64,000 nt of DNA from assembly GCA_037142515.1 (NCBI GenBank), contig JBAXAM010000002.1:33781-97780 (forward strand), written 5' to 3'. How positions within the stretch are numbered: the first letter of the stretch is position 1; every line of letters begins with the position of its first letter. This document shows positions 27,101-35,010 of this stretch, piece after piece. A program made the position numbers and the translations under genes. The notes below the pieces were generated by a model. It saw only the letters and a list, made by a program, of their open reading frames with translations, was not told the origin of the DNA and searched no databases. Source of the stretch: JBAXAM01 sp037142515. GTDB lineage: Bacteria; Pseudomonadota; Gammaproteobacteria; UBA9339.

Positions 27101-29599
27101 ATACAAAAGGTAAGCGCCATAAACAGTGGAAATGCAAAAGCTATTTTAGAGATAGTTACAAACGGCACAAGGGAGGGTCTCTCGGAACTTGAAAAACTAG
27201 AGAAAGCACAGAGAACCGAGTTACTTATAGCAGGTTTGGGAAAAGATACCCCAAATGCTCGAGGTATATCAACATTGGTTTCTGAGCTAATTAGTTTAAA
27301 ACCACCAGTTAGCGACAAATACACGTCTGGTATTTTTGGTTGGCCTGGTACGATTACAACTTATAAAAAGCTATCTTTCAAGGAATATGCTTCAGAGATG
27401 GAACAACTAAGAAAAACCAATCCGGCTGTTGAAGGACCATTGCAAGCTGCAATAAAAGCAGATATAGAAAGCCAGTTACCATGCCTACGCGAGCCTTTTA
27501 GCAGACCAGATGATCAAGAAATGATCCGATTAAAAACAGCCTTCAGTGAAAACGTCTCGTTAAGGAGCTTTGAGGTTTCAGAAATTGATCCAAATGCTGC
27601 CGCTTACATCAAAAACATTATCATAAGAAATCAGCTGCGAGATATACTTGAAAGTCCTAAACCAAATGCGGCTAAGTTTTTTGAGCTTTATAAGGGGATG
27701 GATCCAGCACATTTAACGGCACCTGCAATAGATATGGATAAGCTTGTGGCGCTAGTACAAAATGATGCCTATAATGCAACTGATAAAACCATGTGTGTTT
27801 TACTACAATCACTGGATAAAAAACATCGTAGTGCTCTTTTAGAAAAGTGTTTTGCTAACAAAACCAGTTTTCCAAATGAAACAGATGCTGCGAACAAAGC
27901 TGCTCTTGTATCTAACATGATTACTGCAGTGATTGCTGATGATAGCAGCTTTAAGTTCGATAACGCGACATATAAGGAAAATGGCACCCTTGAACATTAC
28001 ATTTATTATTCCATGGCAAAAAATACCTATTCCTATAACGACTTAAAAACGAAGCTAGATACTCAAAGAAAACAACTCAAAAAGGAAGGGAATGACAATG
28101 AAGCTGAAAAATTTGGTTGGCTATTACAAACAGCCTTACAAGCAGAGCTTGCGACAAAATTCCCATTCTTACGCAGCCCGTTCGGAAAACCAAACCCGCA
28201 GCAACTGGATGATTTGAAAGAGGAGTTAGGCGAACTTCACGATTTAAGAAGAGAATTCCCAGAGGGAGTTGATGAAGATGTTAAGGATTATGTTGCTCAC
28301 ATTATCAATGGGAACAAACTAAATGACGCCGTTTCTGATTATACCACTCCAGGAAAAAAACTGGAAAAATTTTTGGCAATATATGAAGAAATAGCTCCAG
28401 ACACAGAACGCCAAGCGTGTCTAAAAGAAATAGCAGAAGATAATATAAAAATATTGCAAGATATAATTCAAACTGGCATTAACAAACCATATGACTTAAA
28501 AATACTCGATGAAAAACAGAGAGTCGAAATATTCGAAGCTTCGCTTGTAAATAATCCTCATGCTCATGGTATAGCGACTTTTGCTTCCAAGCTGCTCACT
28601 ATGCGACCAAACGATTCAATAGACCAAAAACTCGAGAGTAATCTTCTTACTAAAAATTGGGAATTCAAAGAGTGTATTAAACAGCTAAAAACATTAGGAG
28701 ACAAAAATCCTTCCATAAATAACATAATACAAGCAGGAATAAAAGAGGATTTGGTGACTAGATTTGGCCCCTGTATAAAGGGTACCGGCAGCAAAGAAGA
28801 AATTGCTGGTAGTTTAGCTGCATTAAAAGACGACCTAATAAAAGAAAACTATGATCTAACAACGTTCGATCCCAGATCACCAATAGGAGACACTAGAACC
28901 TTTATCGATTCTATTATCCACAGGAATTTGGCACTCCAGTCTGCAGCAAAAAATGATTTTACTGCTTTTATAAAAGAATATAAAGATATTGGCGTTTCTG
29001 AAGGAAAGCTCCAACCAAAAGAGTTAGAAGAGGTTCTCTCCTCATTAAATAAAGAACAGAAGCAGTCAATTCTAAAACTTGTTACCTCAGACTTAGGATC
29101 TAGTAAATGGGCAATAGGATTGAACGCAACTAACAGAGATAATTATGAAACGACATTAAAGTGCGACAAATTAATGGGGTTAGATGGACCGCATCGCGTA
29201 GCATTACTCACACAGTGCTTTACCAATGACACTGTTCAAAATGCAAAAGATAAGGCTCTTCTAATATCTACAATTCTAGAAGCTTTAAAAGGAGCAAACT
29301 ATAAAGATCCGCTTGTTAAGGATATTGCTTACGAAGTCTACTGGGCAATATCACCAAAGAATGAGGGCGGCACTGAACCATACAGCGATTTCAAAAATCT
29401 GAAAGCCAAACTAGAAGAAATTGGAGCCAAAAAATATGATACGGCACTACCTGGCTTAAAGGAAGCTCTAACTAATGCTCTACACCCAAAACCAGAGGTC
29501 AAACCAGCTCTGGACTTACAAAAAATAGAACCTGAAAAACATCAAGCATCTGAACTTGAAGTAATAGATACTGAACAAACAATAAAAAAACAAATTTGA
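24200..29599 (+). CDS. Giant helical-repeat protein with membrane segment and LRR-like strands (effector candidate)
   Basis: An 1799-residue protein of unknown family. In order: N-terminal domain (1-85); charged coiled coil (about 88-125); globular part to about 320; a strongly hydrophobic Ala/Val-rich stretch (328-370) and a second weaker one (377-396); a short coiled coil; leucine-rich-repeat-like segments of the ribonuclease-inhibitor type (455-490, and 608-645 with INLTGNNIGPRGVNII). From about 790 to the end run diverged repeats of about 200-230 residues. One marker (F/L-x-C-L-R type) recurs at 886, 1093, 1321 and 1522, and a second (LDKKHRSALL type) near 792, 999, 1205, 1436 and 1661. 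There is no signal peptide. An AGGAG site precedes the ATG. It lies alone between fba and tRNA-Arg. Intracellular effector is inference. Confidence 0.85.
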   Translation: MDYLAIGEIVVNAALWTPGVGKVAARAIDWMKEGYNDIIQPMTDRRNGLRAQKINVKRISPEKGHEDEARFQFDNVQIIKDDDIKEEVEAIKKEISEEEKSEEKLLEELAQKNTSKEDTEKQLAEFRKNRPQRVQIDPQQYTVTLDVPKGSTFMGQIDFGDWEKLESKGFKVKIVEKGTNKEVGQAKRNQVLDTLKKVPLTLGQNSTSLNPDQKVGAATEEAWNTGWRIIDNPANYIATLRDKKLRSADVDPSGGQIKHLSDDPFIDGFANFVTQVPKEEGNTAVNRYFGTMERRIDNALILTQASKQRFEKKLADAKEAKKGFFKKMLLWGAAIVAVAVVAVAVIAVTTMVAPTLGGILIAAAGKAVYSIAKSPSNFLKFLGVIGIGLGLAKVNMERQTENIKIAEQQIKKAQEGEKALTELKDAIKTKGPEIENVLKEMQTLEDRPSNKKGESVELNFDNKDIGALGVSIICKSLEKTALQQCSHVLMLNADVPIPGDIPPDTIVMQRNQGGDLTVHWGRGKSSTFKGKDAEELSALIEKTGKDPKVQGVLFESADQGLIDLIKSKCSTDLQPNWKDIKLSLQNCSVTAVDVNKLANTLSEPSSNALQVREINLTGNNIGPRGVNIISEVLSKNFTLTKVQYDPTYVDGGETKPITAKTTQDNIDRQLLINGYLQGEKFTENRFFKSEPEIAAAAIKKVADNTDTTSLPLTIRKDLSKDVTNAIEQNKCFVKLNQSLATPKPDQELVARSFIDTFKIDPSRCLTFAVTNNITDKTRSAFMEKPLMLKELPLEQREQLLKSLYQKAPATLEGAELVASIIEKLPMDNEPLRAKTESILKTILKNGTLTREALEKERKSAKSNPALFDLLDRSLQTTEQANLASQFECLRSKNTEDFVKLQKNLDENYDIRGDFGFSSNMSGDVKKYVEGILIRNNLNHAINHDAVNKLATFMQICKGIPSEQIQDYIQKVSAINSGNAKAILEIVTNGTREGLSELEKLEKAQRTELLIAGLGKDTPNARGISTLVSELISLKPPVSDKYTSGIFGWPGTITTYKKLSFKEYASEMEQLRKTNPAVEGPLQAAIKADIESQLPCLREPFSRPDDQEMIRLKTAFSENVSLRSFEVSEIDPNAAAYIKNIIIRNQLRDILESPKPNAAKFFELYKGMDPAHLTAPAIDMDKLVALVQNDAYNATDKTMCVLLQSLDKKHRSALLEKCFANKTSFPNETDAANKAALVSNMITAVIADDSSFKFDNATYKENGTLEHYIYYSMAKNTYSYNDLKTKLDTQRKQLKKEGNDNEAEKFGWLLQTALQAELATKFPFLRSPFGKPNPQQLDDLKEELGELHDLRREFPEGVDEDVKDYVAHIINGNKLNDAVSDYTTPGKKLEKFLAIYEEIAPDTERQACLKEIAEDNIKILQDIIQTGINKPYDLKILDEKQRVEIFEASLVNNPHAHGIATFASKLLTMRPNDSIDQKLESNLLTKNWEFKECIKQLKTLGDKNPSINNIIQAGIKEDLVTRFGPCIKGTGSKEEIAGSLAALKDDLIKENYDLTTFDPRSPIGDTRTFIDSIIHRNLALQSAAKNDFTAFIKEYKDIGVSEGKLQPKELEEVLSSLNKEQKQSILKLVTSDLGSSKWAIGLNATNRDNYETTLKCDKLMGLDGPHRVALLTQCFTNDTVQNAKDKALLISTILEALKGANYKDPLVKDIAYEVYWAISPKNEGGTEPYSDFKNLKAKLEEIGAKKYDTALPGLKEALTNALHPKPEVKPALDLQKIEPEKHQASELEVIDTEQTIKKQI

Positions 29600-29653
29600 A
29601 AAACTAACCCAAGTATTGGAGATCAGTCCTTAGGGTCTTTAGATACACGAAGA

Positions 29654-29730
29654 TGGTGCGCCCGGACGGATTCGAACCGCCGACCCTCTAGTTCGTAGCC
29701 AGATACTCTATCCAACTGAGCTACGGGCGC
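29654..29730 (-). tRNA. tRNA-Arg (anticodon ACG)
   Basis: Complement folds as a full cloverleaf: acceptor GCGCCCG pairing with CGGGCGC, D arm GCTC/GAGT, anticodon stem TCTGG/CTAGA around loop CTACGAA, T arm GGCGG-TTCGAAT-CCGTC, discriminator A and encoded CCA. Anticodon ACG (read as ICG after deamination) decodes CGU, CGC and CGA. Its 3' end faces the giant repeat gene. Confidence 0.97.
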
Positions 29731-29872
29731 ATGCTTGTAAACAGCGGCTTACATCGTAACCGCTTAATTCGCCCAAGTCAATCTCACCATAAAAAACCAT
29801 TACTTCTTTGCATACACTATGATAGAATCCGCATGTTTTTTAAAATCCAAAAAATAGAAAATAAAAAACACC

Positions 29873-30550
29873 ATGCAGAAACTCATTATTGCGCCATCTA
29901 TTTTATCTGCTGATTTCGCTCGACTGGGCGAGGAAGTTGACGCGGTTTTAAAAGCTGGCGCCGATATTATCCATTTCGATGTAATGGATAATCACTATGT
30001 ACCAAACTTAACCGTCGGCCCAATCGTCTGCGAATGTCTCCGTAACTATGGGATTAAAGCACCAATTGATGTACATTTAATGACCAGACCGATCGATAAT
30101 TTAATTGTTGATTTTGCCAAGGCTGGAGCAACATATATTACCTTTCATCCCGAAGCATCAGAACACATTGACCGCAGCCTACAACTAATTATTGACTGTG
30201 GCTGCAAAGCTGGCCTTGCGCTTAATCCAGCAACTCCAATTGATTATCTGGAACATGTGTGGAGCAAATTAAGCCTGATTTTATTAATGTCGGTTAATCC
30301 TGGTTTTGGCGGCCAAAAATTTATTGCTAGCGCCCTTCCTAAAATCCGCAAAGTTCGAGATTTAATCGAAAACAAAGCCAACACAAATAATAGCACACCA
30401 CCATTGCTCGAGGTTGATGGTGGCATAAATCTTGATAATATTAAAAAAGTAGCTGCGGCTGGTGCTGATATATTTGTTATGGGTTCAGCAATTTTTAATG
30501 CCAAAGAAACCTACAAAACAACTATTGCTAAAATAAGAGGAAAAATATGA
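29873..30550 (+). CDS. rpe: Ribulose-phosphate 3-epimerase
   Basis: TIM-barrel metalloenzyme of the pentose phosphate pathway, 225 residues. Family motifs are IAPSILSADFARLGEE at the N-terminus, HFDVMDNHYVPNLT with metal-binding residues, VHLMT, MSVNPGFGGQKF and EVDGGI. It shares an ATGA overlap with folD, so the two are translationally coupled. The 140-bp gap upstream to tRNA-Arg contains only weak promoter-like sequence (TAGAAT near 29824) and an imperfect hairpin around 29740-29765. Confidence 0.96.
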   Translation: MQKLIIAPSILSADFARLGEEVDAVLKAGADIIHFDVMDNHYVPNLTVGPIVCECLRNYGIKAPIDVHLMTRPIDNLIVDFAKAGATYITFHPEASEHIDRSLQLIIDCGCKAGLALNPATPIDYLEHVWSKLSLILLMSVNPGFGGQKFIASALPKIRKVRDLIENKANTNNSTPPLLEVDGGINLDNIKKVAAAGADIFVMGSAIFNAKETYKTTIAKIRGKI

Positions 30551-31410
30551 CTGCAAAAATAATAGATGGCTTGGCAGTATCGAAAGCATTGCAACAAAAA
30601 ATTGCTGACCAAGTTAAAGATCGCTTAGATAAAGGCCTGCGCGCACCAGGTCTTGCTGTAGTCATTGTTGGCTCAAACCCCGCGTCAAAAATTTATGTAG
30701 GGAAAAAACGTAAGATGTGTCAAGAATTACACATGATTTCACAAGATTATAATTTACCCGAAACGGTGTCCGAGCTTGAGCTTTTAAAACTAATCAATAC
30801 ATTAAATAATGATAAAATTATAGACGGCATCTTAATTCAACTGCCATTGCCAAAGCATATTGATAGCAGTAAGGTTTTAGAAGAGATTCGCCCAGACAAA
30901 GATGTTGACGGTTTTCACCCATATAATGTGGGTAAACTTTCAACTGGTCAGCCAGTATTACGTCCGTGCACACCAAAAGGTATTATGACCCTGCTAGAGT
31001 CTACTGGCGTCGATCTAAAGGGTAAAAGTGCCGTAGTCATTGGAGCTTCTAATATTGTTGGCAAACCAATGGCTATGGAATTAATTAACGCACGCTGCAC
31101 CGTTACTGTTTGTCGCAGTACTACACGCGACCTACCTTCAGTAGTAAAACAAGCTGATATTGTAGTTGCTGCAACGGGAGTTCCTCAAATGGTTAAGGGC
31201 GATTGGATCAAGCCAGGAGCAATTGTAATTGATGTCGGCATCAATAAGCTTTCAGATGGCAAATTAGTTGGCGATGTTGATTTTGAGCAGGCAAAAATAC
31301 AGGCGGGTTGGATTACACCAGTACCTGGTGGCGTTGGACCAATGACAGTAGCAACATTGATGGAGAATACTTTTTATGCAACAACCGAATTACATGACAA
31401 AAATACTTAA
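30547..31410 (+). CDS. folD: Bifunctional methylenetetrahydrofolate dehydrogenase/cyclohydrolase
   Basis: Interconverts 5,10-methylene- and 10-formyl-tetrahydrofolate with NADP+. The 287 residues contain the catalytic YVGKKRKMC Lys region, the ILIQLPLPKHID motif, DVDGFHP, and the Rossmann signature VVIGASNIVGKP. The N-terminal start overlaps rpe as ATGA, and the C-terminal 35 bp overlap the next gene's start. Standard length and motifs. Confidence 0.96.
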   Translation: MTAKIIDGLAVSKALQQKIADQVKDRLDKGLRAPGLAVVIVGSNPASKIYVGKKRKMCQELHMISQDYNLPETVSELELLKLINTLNNDKIIDGILIQLPLPKHIDSSKVLEEIRPDKDVDGFHPYNVGKLSTGQPVLRPCTPKGIMTLLESTGVDLKGKSAVVIGASNIVGKPMAMELINARCTVTVCRSTTRDLPSVVKQADIVVAATGVPQMVKGDWIKPGAIVIDVGINKLSDGKLVGDVDFEQAKIQAGWITPVPGGVGPMTVATLMENTFYATTELHDKNT

Positions 31411-32626
31411 AAATAAATTATCCGAGTTCATATCAAAAATTCCTAAAAGTGATCTACACGTACATCTTGACGGTTCGGTTCGTGTCGAAACACTCATTGA
31501 ATTAAGTAAACAACATAAATTAGCATTGCCTTCATTTACTGTAGAAGGGCTCCATGAATTAGTTTTTAAGGACCAGTATGCGAATCTTGTAGAATATCTT
31601 CAAGGATTTGGCTATGTTCTCCCAATCATGCAAACGCCAGAGAATTTAGAACAAATCAGTTATGAATTTGCCATGGATAATATTAACGAAGGCGTGTGTT
31701 ATGTCGAAGTAAGATTTGCTCCCCAACTACATATAAATGAACATCAAGATATCGACCAAGTTCTTTTAAGCATAAATAAAGGATTGAACAGAGCAAAAAC
31801 TCAGTATAACCAAAGGCCAGAAGTTAAATCCAAGGAACTGCCTGAATTCAACTATGGCATAATAGTTTGCGCCATGAGATTCTTTGGCACCGGGTATTCT
31901 AAATTTTACAATAAGTTCCTAGAAATACACCATCATTCAAATTTAGACTCAATATTTACTATGGCTTCATATGAACTAGCTAAAGCTTGCGTGCATATTA
32001 GGGATAAATATGATGTCCCGATAGTTGCTCTTGATATTGCCGGAGCCGAAGCCGGAAACCCACCGATCCACCACAAAAAAGCTTATCATTTTGCCCGCAA
32101 AAATTTCATGTATGCAACTGTACATGCTGGCGAAGCATATGGCGCAGAAAGCATCTATCAAGCAGTTACCGAGCTTTACGCTAATCGTATTGGCCACGGT
32201 TTTTACTTATTTTCTGAGGATCAAATTTCTGATCCTAAAATCCAAAACAAAAATGCATATATAAAACAGCTGGTACAATATATTGCAAATACACGTACAA
32301 CAATTGAAGTCTGCTTAACTAGTAATATTCAAACAATCCCTACTCTTAAAAGCATCGAAGATCATCCCTTTGCCAAAATGCTGGATAATCATTTGAGTAC
32401 CACAATTTGCACTGATAACAGAACCGTCAGTAAAACTAGCGTTACCAAAGAAATTACGCTGGCAGTGCAGCATTTTAACTTAACAGGAAAAACACTAGAA
32501 AACATGGTTGTCTATGGCTTTAAAAGGAGCTTTTATCCCGGCACTTATAATGAAAAAAGAAATTATGTAAAGCAAATTGTTGAGCGCTATAAGCTTCTAG
32601 AAAACCAGTATAGGGGTGTTATATAA
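31376..32626 (+). CDS. Adenosine deaminase family protein
   Basis: Zinc amidohydrolase expected to convert adenosine to inosine. The 416 residues show HVHLDGS (zinc ligands H28, H30), VHAGE (zinc His and catalytic Glu), RIGHGF and the final TDNRTVSKT metal-binding Asp region. The last variant occurs in some bacterial adenosine deaminases in place of NTDDP. I choose the ATG at 31376, inside the end of folD, because a GGAG lies about ten bases upstream; an ATG 18 bp later is possible. It could feed purine salvage toward IMP, which GuaB and GuaA in this window convert to GMP. Confidence 0.85.
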   Translation: MQQPNYMTKILKNKLSEFISKIPKSDLHVHLDGSVRVETLIELSKQHKLALPSFTVEGLHELVFKDQYANLVEYLQGFGYVLPIMQTPENLEQISYEFAMDNINEGVCYVEVRFAPQLHINEHQDIDQVLLSINKGLNRAKTQYNQRPEVKSKELPEFNYGIIVCAMRFFGTGYSKFYNKFLEIHHHSNLDSIFTMASYELAKACVHIRDKYDVPIVALDIAGAEAGNPPIHHKKAYHFARKNFMYATVHAGEAYGAESIYQAVTELYANRIGHGFYLFSEDQISDPKIQNKNAYIKQLVQYIANTRTTIEVCLTSNIQTIPTLKSIEDHPFAKMLDNHLSTTICTDNRTVSKTSVTKEITLAVQHFNLTGKTLENMVVYGFKRSFYPGTYNEKRNYVKQIVERYKLLENQYRGVI

Positions 32627-33143
32627 TTCCAAAAAGCTTTACTGCCGCATCAATTGGCAAATATAGCTTTTTTTCTTGATAAACAAACCTGATAAATCCA
32701 TAACGCTCATAAAATGTTGCTGCTGTTTCATTTTTTGCATCTACAATTATAGCCATAGACGCTACTTCTTTGCTTGAGCTTATGCTTCTACGCAAAGCAT
32801 CAATTATTAATAAACCACCAAAACCTTTTCTTCGATATTGCTTATCCACCGCAAGCCTTCCTAGTAGGGTAGCTGGTAGTAAATTATATTTAGGGTATTT
32901 TTTAATTATTTGCTTTGGCAATTCACCAGCACTAATAGCTAAGGCAGATAATGTATAATAACCAATAACTTTTTGACTTTCGCTTTCTACCAAAACAAAT
33001 ACAGCAGTAATATGTTTTTTAATCTCTTGATTAGCTTGATGATAAAAATATTGATCTAGTGCATCAGTACCACAAGAAAAAGCTCTACGATTATGACATG
33101 CAGTTAAAACTTCAATGTTATAAATAGGCAACATTAAATTCAC
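32619..33143 (-). CDS. GNAT acetyltransferase toxin of a type II toxin-antitoxin pair (TacT-like)
   Basis: 174-residue GCN5-related N-acetyltransferase. Acetyl-CoA binding is indicated by LGRLAVDKQYRRKGFGGLL, and the N-terminal FSCGTDALDQYF plus VIGYYTLSA segments are those of TacT/AtaT-like toxins, which acetylate charged tRNAs. It shares an ATGA overlap with the upstream DUF1778 antitoxin gene. The C-terminus overlaps the end of the adenosine deaminase gene by 8 bp (convergent). No truncation is visible, so the toxin is probably functional. Confidence 0.85.
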   Translation of the reverse strand: MNLMLPIYNIEVLTACHNRRAFSCGTDALDQYFYHQANQEIKKHITAVFVLVESESQKVIGYYTLSALAISAGELPKQIIKKYPKYNLLPATLLGRLAVDKQYRRKGFGGLLIIDALRRSISSSKEVASMAIIVDAKNETAATFYERYGFIRFVYQEKKLYLPIDAAVKLFGII

Positions 33144-33436
33144 TTGCTAGTTACTTCTTTCTGATACCGCTTCGCAGTCCTAATCAAAAAATCATTTGGC
33201 TCTGGCGGCTGCAATAAAGATTGAATAAACATTTGACTGTCTTTATCTACCAATTTTAGCATTTCGTGTTCTTGTATAATTCGTAGAGACACATCTTGCA
33301 GGGTTGCAATTAAAAAATCAGTTAAAGTACGACCTGATAAATCAGCAGCCCTTTGAAATAAATATTTTTGCTCTGAACTAACACGAGCTTCGAGCCGACT
33401 AAATTTTAACGTGTCAGGTTTCGTCGTTAGTATCAT
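33140..33436 (-). CDS. DUF1778 ribbon-helix-helix antitoxin (TacA-like)
   Basis: Antitoxin partner of the GNAT toxin. From the ATG at 33436 it has 98 residues. The N-terminal RLEARVSSEQKYLFQRAA segment is the ribbon-helix-helix DNA-binding part, and the Lys/Pro-rich C-terminus (FLIRTAKRYQKEV) is the likely toxin-neutralising tail. A TTG start 18 bp upstream is possible, but the ATG fits the promoter geometry (start of transcription about 25 bp upstream). Expected to autorepress through the palindrome in its own promoter. Confidence 0.85.
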   Translation of the reverse strand: MILTTKPDTLKFSRLEARVSSEQKYLFQRAADLSGRTLTDFLIATLQDVSLRIIQEHEMLKLVDKDSQMFIQSLLQPPEPNDFLIRTAKRYQKEVTSK

Positions 33437-33467
33437 AAAGTGTATCCAATTCAATTAATTTCCCCTA

Positions 33468-33496
33468 ATTGTACGGCTAATTGCCGGGAATGTCAA
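33468..33496 (-). promoter_or_regulatory. Near-consensus toxin-antitoxin promoter with palindrome in the spacer
   Basis: On the minus strand TTGACA (complement of 33491-33496), a 17-bp spacer and TACAAT (complement of 33468-33473). The spacer carries CGGC-n5-GCCG (33474-33486), a palindrome well placed as the DUF1778 antitoxin operator. Confidence 0.7.
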
Positions 33497-33573
33497 TTCT
33501 CACTCATTACAATCGCATACCAAAATTATAATATTATGTTATTATTCCGCCTAAATCTATACAGGAAAAAACC

Positions 33574-35010
33574 ATGTATGACATTACCATCATCGGCGCG
33601 GGAGTTGTTGGCTGTGCTATCGCACGCGAACTCGCAAGATATAATTTAAAAATTTGCCTAATCGAAAAAAACGAAGATGTTGGCGCTGAAGTAACCAAAG
33701 CCAATAGCGGTATCGTACACGGCGGTTATGCAGAAAAGCCCGGAAGCGTTAAAGCAAAATTTAGCTCTAAAGGCAACAGCATGTACAAGCAGCTAAATGC
33801 TGAACTTAATTTTGGCTTTGCCCAAACCGGATCGTTTGTTATAGGCTTCGATGAAAAAGATGCTCTAAAAATAAATGAGCTTTTTGTTTACGGTCAAAAA
33901 AATGGCGTACCCAACTTGCAAATTGTTGATGGTGATTTTGTTCGAGACAAAGAACCTAATCTCAACAAAGATATTAATGTCGCCCTATACTGCCCTACTG
34001 CAGGCATAACTTCACCTTATGAGTTTGCAATTGCTTTGGCAGAGAATGCAATCCAAAACGGTGTCGAGTTAAAATTAAATAGCAAAGTCACTACCATCCA
34101 AAAATCACACGATCATTTTATTATCACCACTAACCATGGATATTCTACACTTACGACAAAAATAGTAATTAATTCTGCCGGCTTATATACCGATGAAATC
34201 GCTAAAATGGTGGGCCTAGATGAGTTTACAATTAAACCACGTCAAGGACAGTATTTGCTATTTGATAAAGATCAGGGTGACCTTATCAACAGCGTTATTT
34301 TTCAAGTTCCAACCGCAATTAGCAAGGGCATTCTAGTAACTAAAACTTACCATGGTAATTTGCTAATTGGTCCAGATGCAACACCAGCACCAGAAAAAGA
34401 CTATCTTGACACTTCTAGTAAAAATATTAGCGAAATTATTGAGGCCGCAAAAAAATCTTTTCCTAATTTTGATTTACAAAAGGTAATATCTGCTTTCGCT
34501 GGTAATCGCGCCGCTGCAACTACCGAAGACTTTATTATCGAAGAAAGTAAAGTAAGCGGATTTATTAATGTGGCAGGTATAGAATCACCAGGATTAACCG
34601 CAGCACCAGCAATCGCAACCTACGTTAGCGAAATCGTAGCAACAATCAAGCAAATAAAATTAAGCCCAAAAACTAACTTTAATCCTTATCGCAAAGCATA
34701 TCACGCAATTGCCAGCATGCAGCAGCAAGCTCTTAATAACTTGATTAAGCAAGACGCAAAATATGGCTGCGTAGTATGCCGCTGTGAAACTGTTTCTGAA
34801 GGCGAAATCTGCGATGCCCTACATAGAAATATTCCCATTAATTCATTAGACGCCATCAAACGCCGTACGCGCGCTGGCATGGGCAGATGCCAAGGTGGAT
34901 TTTGCACCCCAAAAATTATGGAAATAATTCATAATGAGCTGCAAATTCCAAAAGAAGAAATAACAAAAAAAGGCGGTAAGTCATTATTCGCATTTGGTAG
35001 GACTAAATAA
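33574..35010 (+). CDS. GlpA-like FAD-dependent oxidoreductase with BFD-like iron-sulfur domain
   Basis: 478-residue flavoprotein. The N-terminal FAD motif IIGAGVVGCAIAREL and the DAO-type substrate domain (NSGIVHGGYAEKPGSVKAKF) are followed by a C-terminal [2Fe-2S] BFD-like domain with four Cys (CVVCRC at about 400, then GRCQGGFC). This layout is that of anaerobic glycerol-3-phosphate dehydrogenase subunit GlpA and relatives. The next gene starts on the base after its stop. With the HcnB-like flavoprotein and DUF1667 protein downstream it forms a three-gene cassette common in Firmicutes and spirochaetes. Substrate glycerol-3-phosphate is likely, not proven. Confidence 0.85.
   Translation: MYDITIIGAGVVGCAIARELARYNLKICLIEKNEDVGAEVTKANSGIVHGGYAEKPGSVKAKFSSKGNSMYKQLNAELNFGFAQTGSFVIGFDEKDALKINELFVYGQKNGVPNLQIVDGDFVRDKEPNLNKDINVALYCPTAGITSPYEFAIALAENAIQNGVELKLNSKVTTIQKSHDHFIITTNHGYSTLTTKIVINSAGLYTDEIAKMVGLDEFTIKPRQGQYLLFDKDQGDLINSVIFQVPTAISKGILVTKTYHGNLLIGPDATPAPEKDYLDTSSKNISEIIEAAKKSFPNFDLQKVISAFAGNRAAATTEDFIIEESKVSGFINVAGIESPGLTAAPAIATYVSEIVATIKQIKLSPKTNFNPYRKAYHAIASMQQQALNNLIKQDAKYGCVVCRCETVSEGEICDALHRNIPINSLDAIKRRTRAGMGRCQGGFCTPKIMEIIHNELQIPKEEITKKGGKSLFAFGRTK

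Noticed and set aside
29599..29730. tRNA-Arg as an attachment site for an island carrying the giant gene
   Set aside because: I saw no direct repeat of the tRNA 3' end near 24160-24200 and no integrase gene; insertion at this tRNA is not supported.
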